A DNA stretch of 64,000 nucleotides from Microplitis mediator. Lineage: Eukaryota > Arthropoda > Insecta > Hymenoptera > Braconidae. Both the position numbers and the translations under genes were made by a program. The stretch spans positions 15,249,275 through 15,313,274 of the forward strand of contig NC_079975.1 of the NCBI RefSeq assembly GCF_029852145.1, read 5' to 3'. Shown piece by piece: positions 24,387 to 35,485 of the stretch. The notes beneath the pieces are model-generated. The model was not told where the DNA came from. It saw only the letters and a list, made by a program, of their open reading frames with translations, and did no database searches. Every line of letters starts with the position of its first letter. Within the stretch, counting starts at the first letter, position 1.

Positions 24387-25391
24387 TGACTTGAATAGCC
24401 TTGCTGGGGCTGAGTCATAGATTATTGACCCATAGTCTAATTTTTGTCGGATGATTGCTCTGTACGTTCTCAGGAGACAGTCTTTGTCAGCACCCCATGA
24501 TGTTGAAGCTAAAGATTTAATAATGTTGATTCTTTTATTACAGGTTGTTCTGGTGTTCTTGATGTGTGTTTTTCAGGTTAGCTTCTGGTCAAAGGCCGTT
24601 CCCAAGATCTTCAGAGAGGGTACTTTGTTAATGTTTAGACCGTCTAGTTGTAACCTTATTGTTTCTTTAGTCCTGCTTCTTGTGAAAATCATGTATTCGG
24701 TTTTGACTTTGGAGAATTTGAATCCTGCTCTATCCGACTATTCCTGAAGTTTGTTTAGGGTCTTCTCCATTGATTTTAAGATATTATCCACATTTTTGCC
24801 TTTACCTACCACTGTCAAGTCATAGGGTGACAGCATGTTATTTGATTCTAGGTACCATCTTAGTCTTTTGCAGATGATTTTTTCTAAAAGCTTACACATA
24901 TTACATGTTAGCGCTATAGGTCTATAGCTATTTGTGATGGTGGCTGGTTTGTTTTTTCTCAATACTGGCACTATTATTGCTTCCTTCCAATTGTCTGGAA
25001 AAACTTGTTTGATCCATATGTGATTATATCGGCTTAGTAGGAACATTAACCCGCTTAGTGGTAGGTTTTTTAGCAGGTGGTTTGGAATGTTGTCCGGGCC
25101 AGCACTAGTTTTCCCAGCTAGCGTTAGTGCTCGGGTCAGCTCGTGCATTCCAATTTCATTGTTGATAGGGTTAGAATTGTTCTCCAGATTAAACTCAGCG
25201 TTTGTTTCCTGATCTATTTCATAAGTTTTAGACGAGTTAGAATAATTATCAGTCTTGGAAGTCGCCGCGAAGGCATTCGCCAGGATGTTAGCTGTAGTTG
25301 ATGGTTCGCTCTGCAGACTACCATTCGCGTCTTCGAGTATAATTTTATTGTGTCTACTATTACCTGAGATGGCTTTGACTTTTTTCCACAT
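24387..25391 (-). pseudogene. LINE reverse transcriptase with active-site deletion
   Basis: Frame 25391-24738 contains the N-terminal RT block SYRPIALTCNMCKLLEK followed by YLESNNMLSP, then jumps directly to LTVVGKGKNVDNIL. That second stretch normally lies just after the YADD active site in this family. About 150 residues including the first catalytic aspartate block and YADD are therefore absent, by a simple internal deletion. The thumb region continues in another frame to about 24387. The enzyme cannot be functional. Confidence 0.8.
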
Positions 25392-26325
25392 CGTGGCTGT
25401 AGATGTATTATTGTTTATTGATGAGACAAAATTTTCCCATGAGGCTCTGCGGCTACCTTTGAAAGTTCTGCGAGCTTTAGCTCTTTTCTTCTTAAACTCA
25501 ATCTTAAGGAGGTCATTAGGATCATTGAATCTATTTTTATTATACTGTTTCCTGGCGTATTAAACCTCTTTGAAAGCTGTAGCACAGTTTTGATTCCACC
25601 AGGGGGCTTTTTTCTTTTTTTTCGTTCCGGTCGACCTAGTGATTGACTCCTCAGCCGTCGATAAAATGATCTTGGTCTAATTGTCTAGTACTGAGTTTAT
25701 AGGTAGAGTATCCAGATTTAGAGTGACTTAATGATTAAGGATACTGTCGTCTATAAGCTTTTGGTATCTATCCCAGTCAGCATTTTCAAAAATCCATTTC
25801 CTGGGTATTGTGACAGGGCTTTGCAAATCTTTAGTGTTAGTTAGCTGAATCTTGATTGGAAAGTGGTCACTGTCATAGAGGTCATCTAAGACTGACCATT
25901 CCATTCGAGTGTTTAGCACTGTTGATGTAATTGACAGGTCTATATGACTAGTTGAGCCATATTGGCTGTTAAAATGAGTTTCTTTACCTGTGTTTAGAAT
26001 GCTTAAGTTGTCTCTAGAGTCGAGCCAGTTAGCTTTAATTTTACCTCTCAAGTCATTCGTCTGTGAACCCGAATGTTCATGGTGGCTGTTAAAGTCTCCT
26101 GTAATTAGTACTGGTTTTGGTAGTTGGCCTACTAGATTCTGGATATCATCTTCTTTTATCGGGGTACTGTTTGGAAGATAAACACAGCAAATTGTCATCT
26201 GGTACGGAAACTTGATTTTTACTGCTACTGCTTCCAAGTTGGTAGTAAGTGGTACTTGCTCTGGGAGTGAGTGTGGCTTAACACACATAGCTACTCCTCC
26301 ACTTGCTCTTGCAGCCTGGGCTCTG
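25392..26325 (-). pseudogene. LINE endonuclease domain and linker
   Basis: The reading frame 26288-25728 has features of an apurinic-type endonuclease of I/Jockey LINEs: CVYLPNS, the GDFNSHH motif, HIDLSITS and DSDHFPI with the terminal catalytic His. Upstream codons (ASGGVAM) are in frame, but the N-terminal part of the domain is missing, so the copy is 5'-truncated. Coding similarity continues in other frames to 25392 with at least one stop near 25560. Confidence 0.85.
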
Positions 26326-26565
26326 TTTTTGAAAATTTGATTTTTCTTTGAAAAAAAAAAATTTTTTTTTTTTTTTTAAATATTATGAAATTTTTTAATT
26401 TTAATTGGAAATATTTTTAAAATTTTATTTTTTTCTGAACCTTTGATTTTCTTTGAAAAAAAAGTTTCTTAAAAAAAAAATTTTATGAAATTTTTAATTT
26501 TAATTGGAAATATTTTTAAAAAATTAATTTTTTTCTGAACATTTGATTTTTTTTTTTTTTTTTTA
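26326..26565. repeat. AT-rich minisatellite, part 3
   Basis: Two further copies of the ATTTGATTTTTCTTTGAAAA unit to the right of the LINE, ending in a T-run followed by AG at about 26565. Confidence 0.7.
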
Positions 26566-27125
26566 GTATCTCCTTTGTTGTTCCAACGAAGAATTCGACG
26601 ACACCGTCAGCACTTGTCGTTGGACTTATTATTAAAGATAGTTCCGCTTTGGAAACGGACTTTCCGAAAACGCGCTTTCCGGTTCCTCAATGGTCAATTT
26701 CAGTCCAGTGCTGCCCAATATTTTATTTAGCGGTTGTTCAATTCAAAGCCCCTACGAACCGCCAACCTTGTCTTCCAAGAATGTGGAGTATTTAATATTA
26801 ACCGCCGATTTTTTACTGGGCGTGTCACCTTTTTTTGATTTATTATTAAAAAAAAAAAAGTTTTTTTTTGACGTAAATGTTTCTTTTCATTTCTCTATTT
26901 CCCCTTCTTTTTTTTTGAAAGAGAGAAAATCATCAAAACGTTTATTGAAGAAATTTTGAAATTTTTATTTTGATTCCCGAGGCTCTCGTCCTTTAATTTA
27001 GTACTACCTGATGGCAGCTATAATATTAAGATCAGGGCTCGGGATTTATTATTATTATTATTATTACTAGTATTCACTATTATTATTCGTTATGCTGCTG
27101 CTGTTTCTTTGTCTGTGATATTTAT
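26566..27125. other. retroviral 3' untranslated region, no clear gene
   Basis: Lies between the env stop (27126) and the nested elements. It contains an ATTATT microsatellite (about 27048-27068) and T-rich runs. An open frame at 26690-26959 on the plus strand has no recognisable features. Confidence 0.4.
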
Positions 27126-29065
27126 CTAGATTTCATAAGCAGCCAGGCGGATACCTCTCTTCTGCCGTGTGCGTGGCAGTGCGGTTCGTTGCGGTGATGT
27201 CTGTTTTCCGAGTTTATAATTGGTCGAGAACGTCACCTTTTTTGGTTGCTGACTTTCCAGGCTCTGTCCGTCTGTTAGTGCTACTGGGATAGGAGAGGCC
27301 TGTGTTAGCGGTGCATTCGTCTGAGTCCCAACGCTCGCTTCGTAGCTGGTCGAGAGCGATGTACCGCTTTTTTTTGAAAAATTGAAGTCATCTTTAAATT
27401 CTGGCGGAGATTCAACGATCGTGGAGGTAAGTTCGAACCCAATGTTATCTTCTCCCAGATTGTGTTTTTCATTTTGGTTTTTCTTGCAGATTTTATGTAC
27501 GTTTGAGTTTTGCCATGATTTTTGCCAAGGTTTAAAATTAAAAAGGCAGTATTGCCTACAGGTGTGCATTACCATGCCCAAACACAATAGTGTAAGTAGG
27601 ATTATTAATCCCGTGTTTGTTACTGTGATCGTTTTGTGTGTGGATTCTTCTTGTTTATGCATCCCTATTTGCTTTATGCAGTGGAGACTTCCTTTTAAGT
27701 TATCCCCCCATGGCGATTGTAAACTCGATTCGTCCATCTGTAGATTTTCGATCACCGTGGAGATGTTTGCCGCGCTATCATCTGTTGTGAACCCGTCGTT
27801 GAGGTTCTGCCAATTCATTTCTGGGAAGCTGGCGTTGATGCTTGTTGTAATTTCTTCTTCTACTCCTTTGATGTATAGGAATTTATTTTCTAGTGAGCAT
27901 CCTGGGCTTAAGGACGACAATTAATTAATTAATGTAACGGGACCTAAGTCCACCTCCTCCATGGAAGCCGATACCTCGCCCTTTTGGGCATACTCGCGTT
28001 GCGTGTGGTCCCTATTTTTATAATCAACACCACCATATATTATAAAAGCGAAATATGAGCATAAGCTCACATTAACTTACCCATTAGGCATGCATTGCAT
28101 GTGGGTGTCTCACCAACAACCACCACGAGACCGACCGCATTTGGACCCATACACTCCTCCCATCTCTGGTCGAAGTGGGGCTTGGAATGGATCCCCCATG
28201 GTACCAGACTTCAGCTCTGGTGAACTGCTTGCTTAGGATTAGTGGTGGGGTGCGCAAGTTCTTCCCCAACCCATAAGGGCTACCTCCACTTAGGAATATA
28301 ATCACTAAGATTTCAGACATGCCATTATACAAACTTGCCCTCATCCATCACCTAGTGATCTCTAATCTACGAGTTTTGTGGACGCCATGATGTTTTAATA
28401 CACAAAATGGCGGAGGTTCGTCCACTCGGGGGCTTAAGGACGACAACCCAGAGCTGTTCAGTGTGTATTCTAGCCAGAAGTTTTGCCCGCATTTCAAAAT
28501 CATTTTCTCTTGTTCGCAGATTGAGTATAGCCAGGTGTTAGCCCGGTGCAGTTTGACGAACTAAGTTTCGCAGGTCGGGAATATTCTCACGTCGCATGAT
28601 TCCATGACGTTTAACGAAGGTTTCGTGAATAAGCGTGGTTCACAGTCCAAAAGATCGCTAATTTAGTGTATGGCCAGGTCAGGTCGGCATGTCAACTCGC
28701 TGGTCTACTTGTAAAATTTTGGTACTTTCGAGGTTTTGTTTCAATCTGTTGACAATATCTATTTTATCTTGGCTTAATTGAGACAAGGTCTCGTATTTCA
28801 TGTATGCCAGGCATTCTTGACTGGACAAATATCTCATACAAGCGACCCTGGTTTCTTTCTAATCTTCCATTCGGTGTGAGGCTAGGTTGACCAGGGCATT
28901 CACGTCGATTGCTGAAATTACTTTCCATTCACGTTCCATCAGATGTATTTTTTTGAATTTATCGAATGTTAACCCTGGATTGAATTTGTTTCGTGATATG
29001 GTCAGGAACTCTGCTAGTGCGCCTTCCATGAGCCACTGTAGTAGGAGGCTTTTGAGTATCCACAT
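27126..29065 (-). pseudogene. env-like region of the endogenous retrovirus, interrupted
   Basis: Downstream of integrase on the element strand. An N-terminal frame (29065-28859) starts with a hydrophobic signal-peptide-like stretch. A C-terminal frame (27920-27126, 264 residues) has one strong transmembrane segment (GLIILLTLLCLGMVM, about residue 104-118) followed by a long cytoplasmic tail. Cysteine-containing sequence between them is broken by stops. A 509-bp retroposon with a 17-bp target duplication sits at 27921-28429. The position and single transmembrane anchor match errantivirus env proteins; the assignment rests on that and not on a search. It is non-functional as it stands. Confidence 0.7.
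27921..28429 (-). mobile_element. short retroposon (SINE-like) with 17-bp target duplication
   Basis: The 17-mer GGGCTTAAGGACGACAA occurs at 27904-27920 and again at 28430-28446. The 509 bp between has a TTAATTAATTAA tail at its low-coordinate end, so it is oriented on the minus strand. Long target duplication plus a simple-repeat tail indicates L1/LINE-type integration. The body contains a GGATCCATTCC-like box and an arm-like GGGG...CCCC pairing that could be a weak tRNA-type B box. A truncated LINE 3' end is the alternative. Confidence 0.75.
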
Positions 29066-29112
29066 GATCTTTCAAGTAATCTGAAACAAAAACTTTGACA
29101 AAATTATTTCTA

Positions 29113-30034
29113 TTACTCTAATGCAGGTTTTAATTTGCTAGGATGTTTAATTATCTGTTTCCCGTTTTGGAGCTCAATAACGAGGTTACCCTTGTCAGTG
29201 ATCTCAATGACTTCGAAGGGACCCGCGTAATAGTTGTCTAGTTTGTTCTTTCTCGCTTCATTAAGCGAGTAGACAACATCGCCAACTTTGAAATTTACGG
29301 GGTGTAAAGATTTATCGTATCTTCGCTTCGAGTCGACCTTGGCCTTGACCAAGTTGTTACGAGCAATATCTCGTGAGGTACTTAACCTGTTAATCAAGTC
29401 TACGAAATATTATGGGTAAGTATCGATCTTTCCATAATCGGGGAATTCTGTTGGGACACGAGCTCTCTTCCCGAAGAGTAGCTCGTAAAGTGTAAATTTT
29501 GTACCTACATGAACTGAGGTGTTGTAATTGAACATTGCCATTGGCAAGTATACGTTCCAGTCGTGGAATGAGTCGATGAAAACTCGGAGATACTCCACGA
29601 GAGACTGATGGCTTCTTTCTAAAGAACCGTTAGACTGAGGATAGTTTCCTGATGTCGTTACTCTACGAATTTTCATGATGCTTGCCAACTTTGCCAGCAG
29701 TTTGCTCGTAAACGAGGTACCACGGTCTGATAGTATGACTCGGGGGCACCCGTAGAGAGATATATAGCTTTGTACTAAAGCTTCTGCGATAGTTTGGGCC
29801 TGTATATCGGGTAGGGCTACTGCTGCGCAATGTTTCGTCAAATTGTATCGTTAAGATGTGTATGTTACCATTCGGTGTCATAGGTAAAGGGCCTACGGTG
29901 TCGATCGAGATCTTGTCAAACGGGTCAAATGGCGTGTCAGTGATAACCATAGGCTGACGCGTTTTGATACGTGATAGTTTCTCTTTTTGACAGATAGCAC
30001 ATCTTTTGATGAACTGATAGATTTGTTCCTTCAT
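29113..30034 (-). pseudogene. integrase catalytic core and C-terminal domain
   Basis: The frame at 30034-29663 has the zinc-finger cysteines CAIC and the first catalytic aspartate in SIDTVGPLP. Frame 29841-29410 carries the second aspartate in LSDRGTSF and, exactly 35 residues later, the glutamate in SNGSLERSH, completing a D,D35E core. Frame 29397-29113 has the C-terminal DNA-binding fold (KVGDVVYSL, YAGPFEVIEI). The catalytic residues survive, but the protein is spread over three frames. Confidence 0.92.
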
Positions 30035-30049
30035 TCCAGGCCAATAAAA

Positions 30050-31189
30050 TTATTCGCGGATGCGCCAATAAGTCTTGAGGACACCCTTGTGACCTCCAAC
30101 TAGACTTTCATGTTTTTCTTTGATTATGTCCAGTCGAGAATTTTCTGTAGGTACTTCAATTTCTCCCTCACAAAGAGTAACATGGACTGGACAGTCGCTA
30201 AGTTCACTTAATAGTAGGGGACGGATGTTCATGTCACCGTACCCATCGCCATTTTCGGCCATTCGTAGCGAGAGTATGTCGCATTTGGCCAAAGCGAGGC
30301 GAAAACTCTGAAAGGCGAGGTAAAGTCTTCCGTTCTCGATTTTCTCACGGGAAAATTTCCCCACGAAAATGGAAAATACGTAATTTTTACCAATTTTCGT
30401 AACCAGTACATCGCTCTCGTCTGGTTTAGCAGCTTTAAGATTCTCTAAGTTGATGAATTTCAGGTCTCTCAGCAATTTTGCAACGGGAGTCGCTATTTCA
30501 CAAGCGGTGGTGAGAAAATGTGCTATGTGGTCTCGAGTATAAGAGAGGCCATCGCGACTGCAGGAGATTTTTATGGCACACTCGAGGTTTTCGTTCAGTC
30601 GATGTTTTCGAGGGCTTGGTGTTGGTAACGTGTTGTCTTCCGGAAGGTCATCCGGGTTGATTATCGCAACGCCCGATCTCTGAGGTGTTGTGTGGTCCTG
30701 AGTGGCTGATACTACCGTGTTTTTCATATTGATGGTTTGATCCTTACTTGCCTCAGCACGGCCAGGTTGACTTGTTCTTTTGTCAGCTATAACAGTGACT
30801 GGTTCAGGTGGCTGAGTTGCTATTGTGATTTGTTGGGAATCAGAAAAAGGATCGTTTTGAGCTGGTATGGCGTTACTTGTGTTTTCAAGTTCAGCAAACG
30901 TAAATCTTTTTTTGCTGATATTTGACTTTTCAGTTGACTTCTTTGACATAGTTCGATCAGATGACTTGAGTGTTTTGAAAACTCTGCTGGAACTGGCACC
31001 TCGGCTATCATCTAAATTTAGAGTGGGACAACCCGACGCACGTTGACGCATCTGAGACAGAATGGTCTCGTCTGCAATTGGTCGGAACGGCGTCGGACCC
31101 TGGTGATTGTTGGTGTCGATGAGTTTTTTTGTTAACGGGTCCCACTTTAATCCTTGGGTGTTGAGGTTCTCTAGCATAGATCTCAACAA
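30050..31189 (-). pseudogene. pol linker region with integrase zinc-finger histidines
   Basis: A 379-residue frame lies between RNase H and the integrase core. Its last 30 residues (KHESLVGGHKGVLKTYWRI) hold the two histidines of the HHCC finger. The preceding roughly 340 residues are serine-, threonine- and charge-rich with no domain I recognise, longer than the connection in standard gypsy elements. The long insert may be a lineage-specific expansion of pol. Confidence 0.7.
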
Positions 31190-31376
31190 TGTTGGTGTTT
31201 CCGGTGCTAGACAAATTTCTTGGTCTCTTGAGGATAGGGATGAGGCAGCTGTGTCTGTTGGGGTGCTGGCTTTATCTGCCTCCAGCTGTTTTAAATTTTC
31301 TTCTGTTTCACTTATGGCGCTGGAGCTATCTGTTTCTTCTTCAACTTCCTCTGCAACGAATTCTTCTATTGTTTCC

Positions 31377-32009
31377 TTATCCTCTTCCTACATACGTATT
31401 TATTCTGCCTACTGCCGGAAGAAGGTGTGGGTCCGGCGCAGAATTGTCTTTTCGTGAAACGATAGGGGCTGAGTCTGGACGCCTCACAGGATTGTATGAC
31501 AGAGCATCGGCATATTGGTCGCCAACGTTTGTACGGATGGCAACCTTAAATTGGAATTCGTTCAATTTGGAACGCCATTTACGTCGACGCTCTGTGAGAT
31601 CTTGGGTGTCTCTTAACCACGAGACACACGCTTTTTTTGTGTAAACTGTGAACGGTCTGCCGTATAGGTACGGACAGAACTGCTGGATGGCGTATGCGAC
31701 CGCCAGACAGTCTTTTTCGTCAGCAGTGTATCTGGTTTCGGCGTCGTGCAGGAACCTAGACGCACAGGATACGATTTTATCGTTTCTTGAGTTTTTCGGT
31801 TCGGATTTATTTGGAGTCTCGTTCGTCAACTCCACTTCTTGACTAAGGATTCCCGATATCCCCACATCAGAAGAGCTGATGGCCAGGATAAAGGGTGTAT
31901 TACCAACTGGATATGCTAGAGTTGAATTTTCGCACAATGCTGTTTTGATGTCGGTAAAAGCTTTTTCAGCTTCTTGGGACCAGGAGAAGGTCTTGGTTTT
32001 ACTAGTCAA
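31377..32009 (-). pseudogene. retroviral RNase H domain
   Basis: A 210-residue frame begins with TFSWSQEAEKAFTDIK and continues FILAISSSDVGISGILSQ, FLHDAETRYTADEKDCLAV and FCPYLYGRPFTVYT, the usual gypsy-type RNase H order. The aspartate expected in the first motif (commonly TDAS) reads ISSS here, and later stops separate it from the next frame. Likely inactive. Confidence 0.88.
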
Positions 32010-32089
32010 GTCCGTTAAGGGCTTCGCCCTGACGGCGTAATTTTCGATAAATCGGCGATAGTAATTCGCAAGGCCAAGAAATTTTCATT

Positions 32090-32659
32090 TCAGTCTGGTT
32101 CCGATGTCTGGAGGAATCTCTTAGTGCTTGTTTTTTTTTTCGGGTCAGGTTTTACCCCTTTCCTTGATATAACATGCCCCAGGTAATCTACTTCCGAGCA
32201 CAAAAATTTGCATTTCTCAGGTTGAAGGGTTAATCCGGCGTCACGTAGTACCTGGAACAGTCTACGAATTCGTACGCCATGTTCCTCTAGTGTCTTAGCG
32301 TGTAAAATAATGTCATCTAAATAGATAAGAATCCACTTCAATGCACCCAGACTATTGTGCACCATCCGCTGGACAGTAGTAGGGGTACCCTCCAACCCGA
32401 AATGCATTCGAGGGTACTCAAAGTGCCCGTTTGGGGTGGAGAAAGCCGTTTTGTGAGCATCTGCCGGGTCCATAGGTATTTGATGAAACCCGCTTGCTAG
32501 ATTAAATACGCTGAAGAACATGGCGTCGCCCAGTTCGTCTAGCAACCCAATTCTTGGAGGAAGTGGATATGCATCTCCGAAAGACACCTTATTTAAGTTA
32601 CGAAAATCGATAACCATCCGCCACTTCTTGTTACCCTGTGCATCTACCTTTTTAGGCAC
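32090..32659 (-). pseudogene. retroviral reverse transcriptase core
   Basis: A 189-residue frame contains KWRMVIDFRNLNKVS, the palm block FSVFNLASGFHQI (about 49-61), FGLEGTPTTVQRM and YLDD (113-116), then YLGHVIS. In the first palm block gypsy RTs normally have aspartate (…LDLASG…); here it is asparagine (FNLASG), removing one catalytic metal ligand. The fingers region lies upstream beyond two stop codons near 32700-32760. Confidence 0.92.
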
Positions 32660-32746
32660 AATCCATACAGGGGAGTTATACGGCGATTTCGAGTTTCGTA
32701 TGATACCTTGTTTTAAAAAGTTTTCTACTTGTCTTTAAATTTCGTC

Positions 32747-33997
32747 TTAGTGTTGTTTGGGAAAACGATATTGTTTGATATTTACCGGTTTATCGGTGGT
32801 CGTTGGGATTCTGCAAGTTGCTCTGTTAGAGCAACCAAGATTATCGCCCGGTAGATGGAAAATGTCTGCATATTCTTGGACAATTTCTTCGATTTGTTGT
32901 CGTTGTCTTGTGTCGAGGTGAGACATGGGGATTTTTCCCAAGATTTCTGTCGCTCTCTCCGTGATCGATTTTACAGCTGACGAAGCATCGTCGTTTGCGT
33001 CGCTGCTGCTGGAGGGAGGGTCATCGAACTTGAAATCGAATTCCTCTAGCGTTTGAGGTTCGACTTGGGTGGTTATGGGCTCGTCAGATGTATTGACGAC
33101 CATACAAGTTGCGATACCTTCCGATACAGTAACCAGTGCTTCTCCCAAAAGAAGCCGTTCCGTGAACTGTATGCGGGGTAGATAACCTTGAGTGAGGTTC
33201 GTTTTTATGATCGTGATAGGTATTACCATTCTTGTTCTCGGTGGTACCGTGAACATGGGTGGTTCGATTAAATCTAGGCTGAATTGGATTGGGTGGGAAG
33301 GTCGTGAAAGCATTGATAGAGTTTGCTCGAAGTACGAAATTTCGACTTTTTCTTTATCCAACCAATCATTTCCCAAAATGCCGACACCCGGGACTGGTAG
33401 ATCTTCTTGAGAAACTTGGCATTGGATCGTGGTGTTCAAGATTTTTAGTTCAATCGTACCCATAGTTTCCACCGGGGTATTGTTAATTCCTGCAACTCGG
33501 ATTTTATTGTGAGGATTTATGTGAGCGTTCGGCTCGAGGGCTGACTGATTTACGATTGTGACGTCTCCCTGAGTATCAACGAAGAAGCGCTGATATTTGC
33601 CAAGTAATGTTGGACATGAGACGTCAATCTTTGGGCCAGCACCAACCGCTAGAATTTGAGGTTGACACGATCCTCTTTTAAGGACAAATGGAATAGGTTT
33701 TGTAGGACGACTTCTAAGCACCCAAGTGTACCAATAAAAGGAGATGTTGGCCTTTTCTCGTGCTAGAAAGTCGTTACCTAAGATCGTGAGATAGCCACCC
33801 AACGGACGAGGCACTACCTTGAAGTTCATAACTTTATCAAAAACTTCTGTAGTGACGACGCCAATTATTGATTGTTTATTTGAAGCGATCCCCCCCACAT
33901 GTCCCATGTCTTTTTGTAAAAAGATGGTGTCTGGTGGTAACGCTGTTACACTGATGAAATTATAATAGCCAACGCTATTAGCCAACGCTAAGCCCAC
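32747..33997 (-). pseudogene. double retropepsin region fused to RT N-terminus
   Basis: A 416-residue frame. Residues 140-213 form a retropepsin: active-site-like VDTQGD (canonical DTG altered to DTQG), flap VAGI (168-171) and ILGNDWL (207-213). Residues 34-88 repeat the same pattern: VGGI (34-37), ILGNDFL (72-78) and a following EKANISF that parallels EKVEISY. The first copy lacks a visible DTG at its start because the frame opens within it. The C-terminal third leads into RT (IEEIVQEYADIFHLPGDNLG). Two tandem protease-like folds are unusual for this element class. Confidence 0.8.
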
Positions 33998-33999
33998 TA

Positions 34000-34656
34000 C
34001 TAGTTGTTCTTGCAGTAGACTGCTGCAGTCATTGGTTGAGGCTTGCTGGGCTGGCTCGCAGTCGCCTTTGATTTGCCTCGGGGACCATGTGGAGCCATTC
34101 TCTTAGTTTGTAATCAAACTCTTCGTAGCTCACTCCACCGTCACCAGAGAATTCGGGAAGCCCATCAGACAACTCCCGGGACAGATGATAAGTCCACCCG
34201 TCCCAGTGTTCTCTTTCGTCATAAGCAACCGTAGTGTTGAAAAAACGGACGCCTGGGCCCTGGGGTGCCTCGAATTAGGATCAACGCCCTCTGCTCCGTT
34301 GGGATTATTATTTCCAGTTCGAACCATTTTTACGGTAAAACTTGGGTGGTTATTCGAAAGAGACCGATGTGGAGAAAAATAAAATTTTCGCTGTATTAGG
34401 ATTTTTAATGTGATGATTTTGCTTTAAGCTTCGAATACAAATCCGGTGGGGCACGTATGATAGAAATTATTTTCGGCTTAGGACTTTCGTTGAGGTTTTT
34501 CTTAGAGTTAAGGTCTGTAGGCGTGTAAATCGGTGAATCTTCTTCCCAATAACGCGTTCCGATTAGAGGTTGATGGTACACTCTACCCTCCAAATAGTCG
34601 AGGTACAATTTTTGTAATTGGAAACGGCGACCCGCACGTCTATTTTTTCCAACCAT
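34000..34656 (-). pseudogene. gag remnants
   Basis: Short frames 34656-34405 (MVGKNRRAGRRFQL, basic start) and 34327-34130, plus sequence down to about 34000 with a Gag-like VSYEEFDYKLREWL stretch. The total is far shorter than a normal gypsy gag of about 400 residues, so much has been deleted. Frameshifts separate the pieces. Confidence 0.5.
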
Positions 34657-35458
34657 GAGTTGAGTTCACTGAGTGAGAATTGGTGCTGGTTAAGCACCCA
34701 ACTTCCACGCGGTGATTCGTTAATTCACTGCCGAGATGTGCTAGCCAAAGCACCAACTCAGCTAGTCAAAAATAGGTAAAGGAGTCAGTCGTGACCAACT
34801 CGTATGGTGTACCTCACTCAATTTTGAGATACAATTATATAAATAAATATATAAAACAAAATGTTGATAATGCTAGAAATATATAATCCAAAAAAAAAAA
34901 AAAAAAAATTTGGGAATAAAAATGTCTAAATTTTATAGGGGAGGACAGATAGTTTAGAGCCAACGCCCAATTCGCATACGAAAGAAGTCAAAGAAGGTAC
35001 TCCAATTACAAATCAAGGATAGCCGCGACAGCAACGTGAGTGCATAAGCACCTGTGCAGGTAAGTATAATTGAACGGTTACCAACAGGGTAAGATGGTTT
35101 GACGACGTGACTACAGTCAGCTTAGTTAGCAGGAAAGGTAGGAAGGTCACTGAAAAATTTTTTATTAGTAAAATTTATTATAATAAAATATTGAAGAACA
35201 ATATTTTAATTTACAGTGACTACTGTGAGGAAAAATGAAGCGGGGTTGGATTACCGCAGAAAGAAGAGTCAAATGACTACTTAGTAAATGAAGAATTTCT
35301 ATAAATACGTGTCCGACCACACCCAAAAAGGATTTTAAAAAAAAGAAATTTATAATTTTCCGAAATTTTTAAAATTAACAAGGGAGGAAAACAAAGTTTT
35401 TGGAAATTATTAATTTTTCTTCCAATTCCTGGATCGAAGGAGGGAGAGTCGTTCGCAT
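34657..35458. other. retroviral leader region
   Basis: Non-coding DNA between the gag start and the primer-binding-site candidate, in the position of an untranslated leader. It has an A18 run near 34892 and no gene. Confidence 0.5.
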
Positions 35459-35474
35459 CCCACCGCTGCCACCA
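35459..35474 (-). other. candidate tRNA primer binding site
   Basis: On the element strand, 11 bases after the LTR end TAACA, the sequence reads TGGTGGCAGCGGTGGG. It begins with the TGG that pairs with a tRNA 3' CCA. I cannot name the tRNA with certainty. Confidence 0.5.
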
Positions 35475-35485
35475 AAAATCAGCTC

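Larger units (their letters stand above)
22941..26325 (-). mobile_element. 5'-truncated I/Jockey-type LINE
   Basis: On the minus strand the unit runs from within the endonuclease domain (5' end near 26325) through RT, RNase H and a C-terminal region to a poly-A tail seen as T's at 22941-22957. Both ends abut the AT-rich minisatellite. Presence of an RNase H domain after RT suggests an I-like clade. It is dead: 5' truncation, stops, frameshifts and a deletion through the RT active site. Confidence 0.9.

Noticed and set aside
27382..27924. 180-residue open frame on the plus strand
   Set aside because: Antisense shadow of the env-like frame on the minus strand.
31189..31644. 151-residue open frame on the plus strand
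   Set aside because: Antisense shadow of pol; the minus strand has recognisable RNase H and linker sequence.
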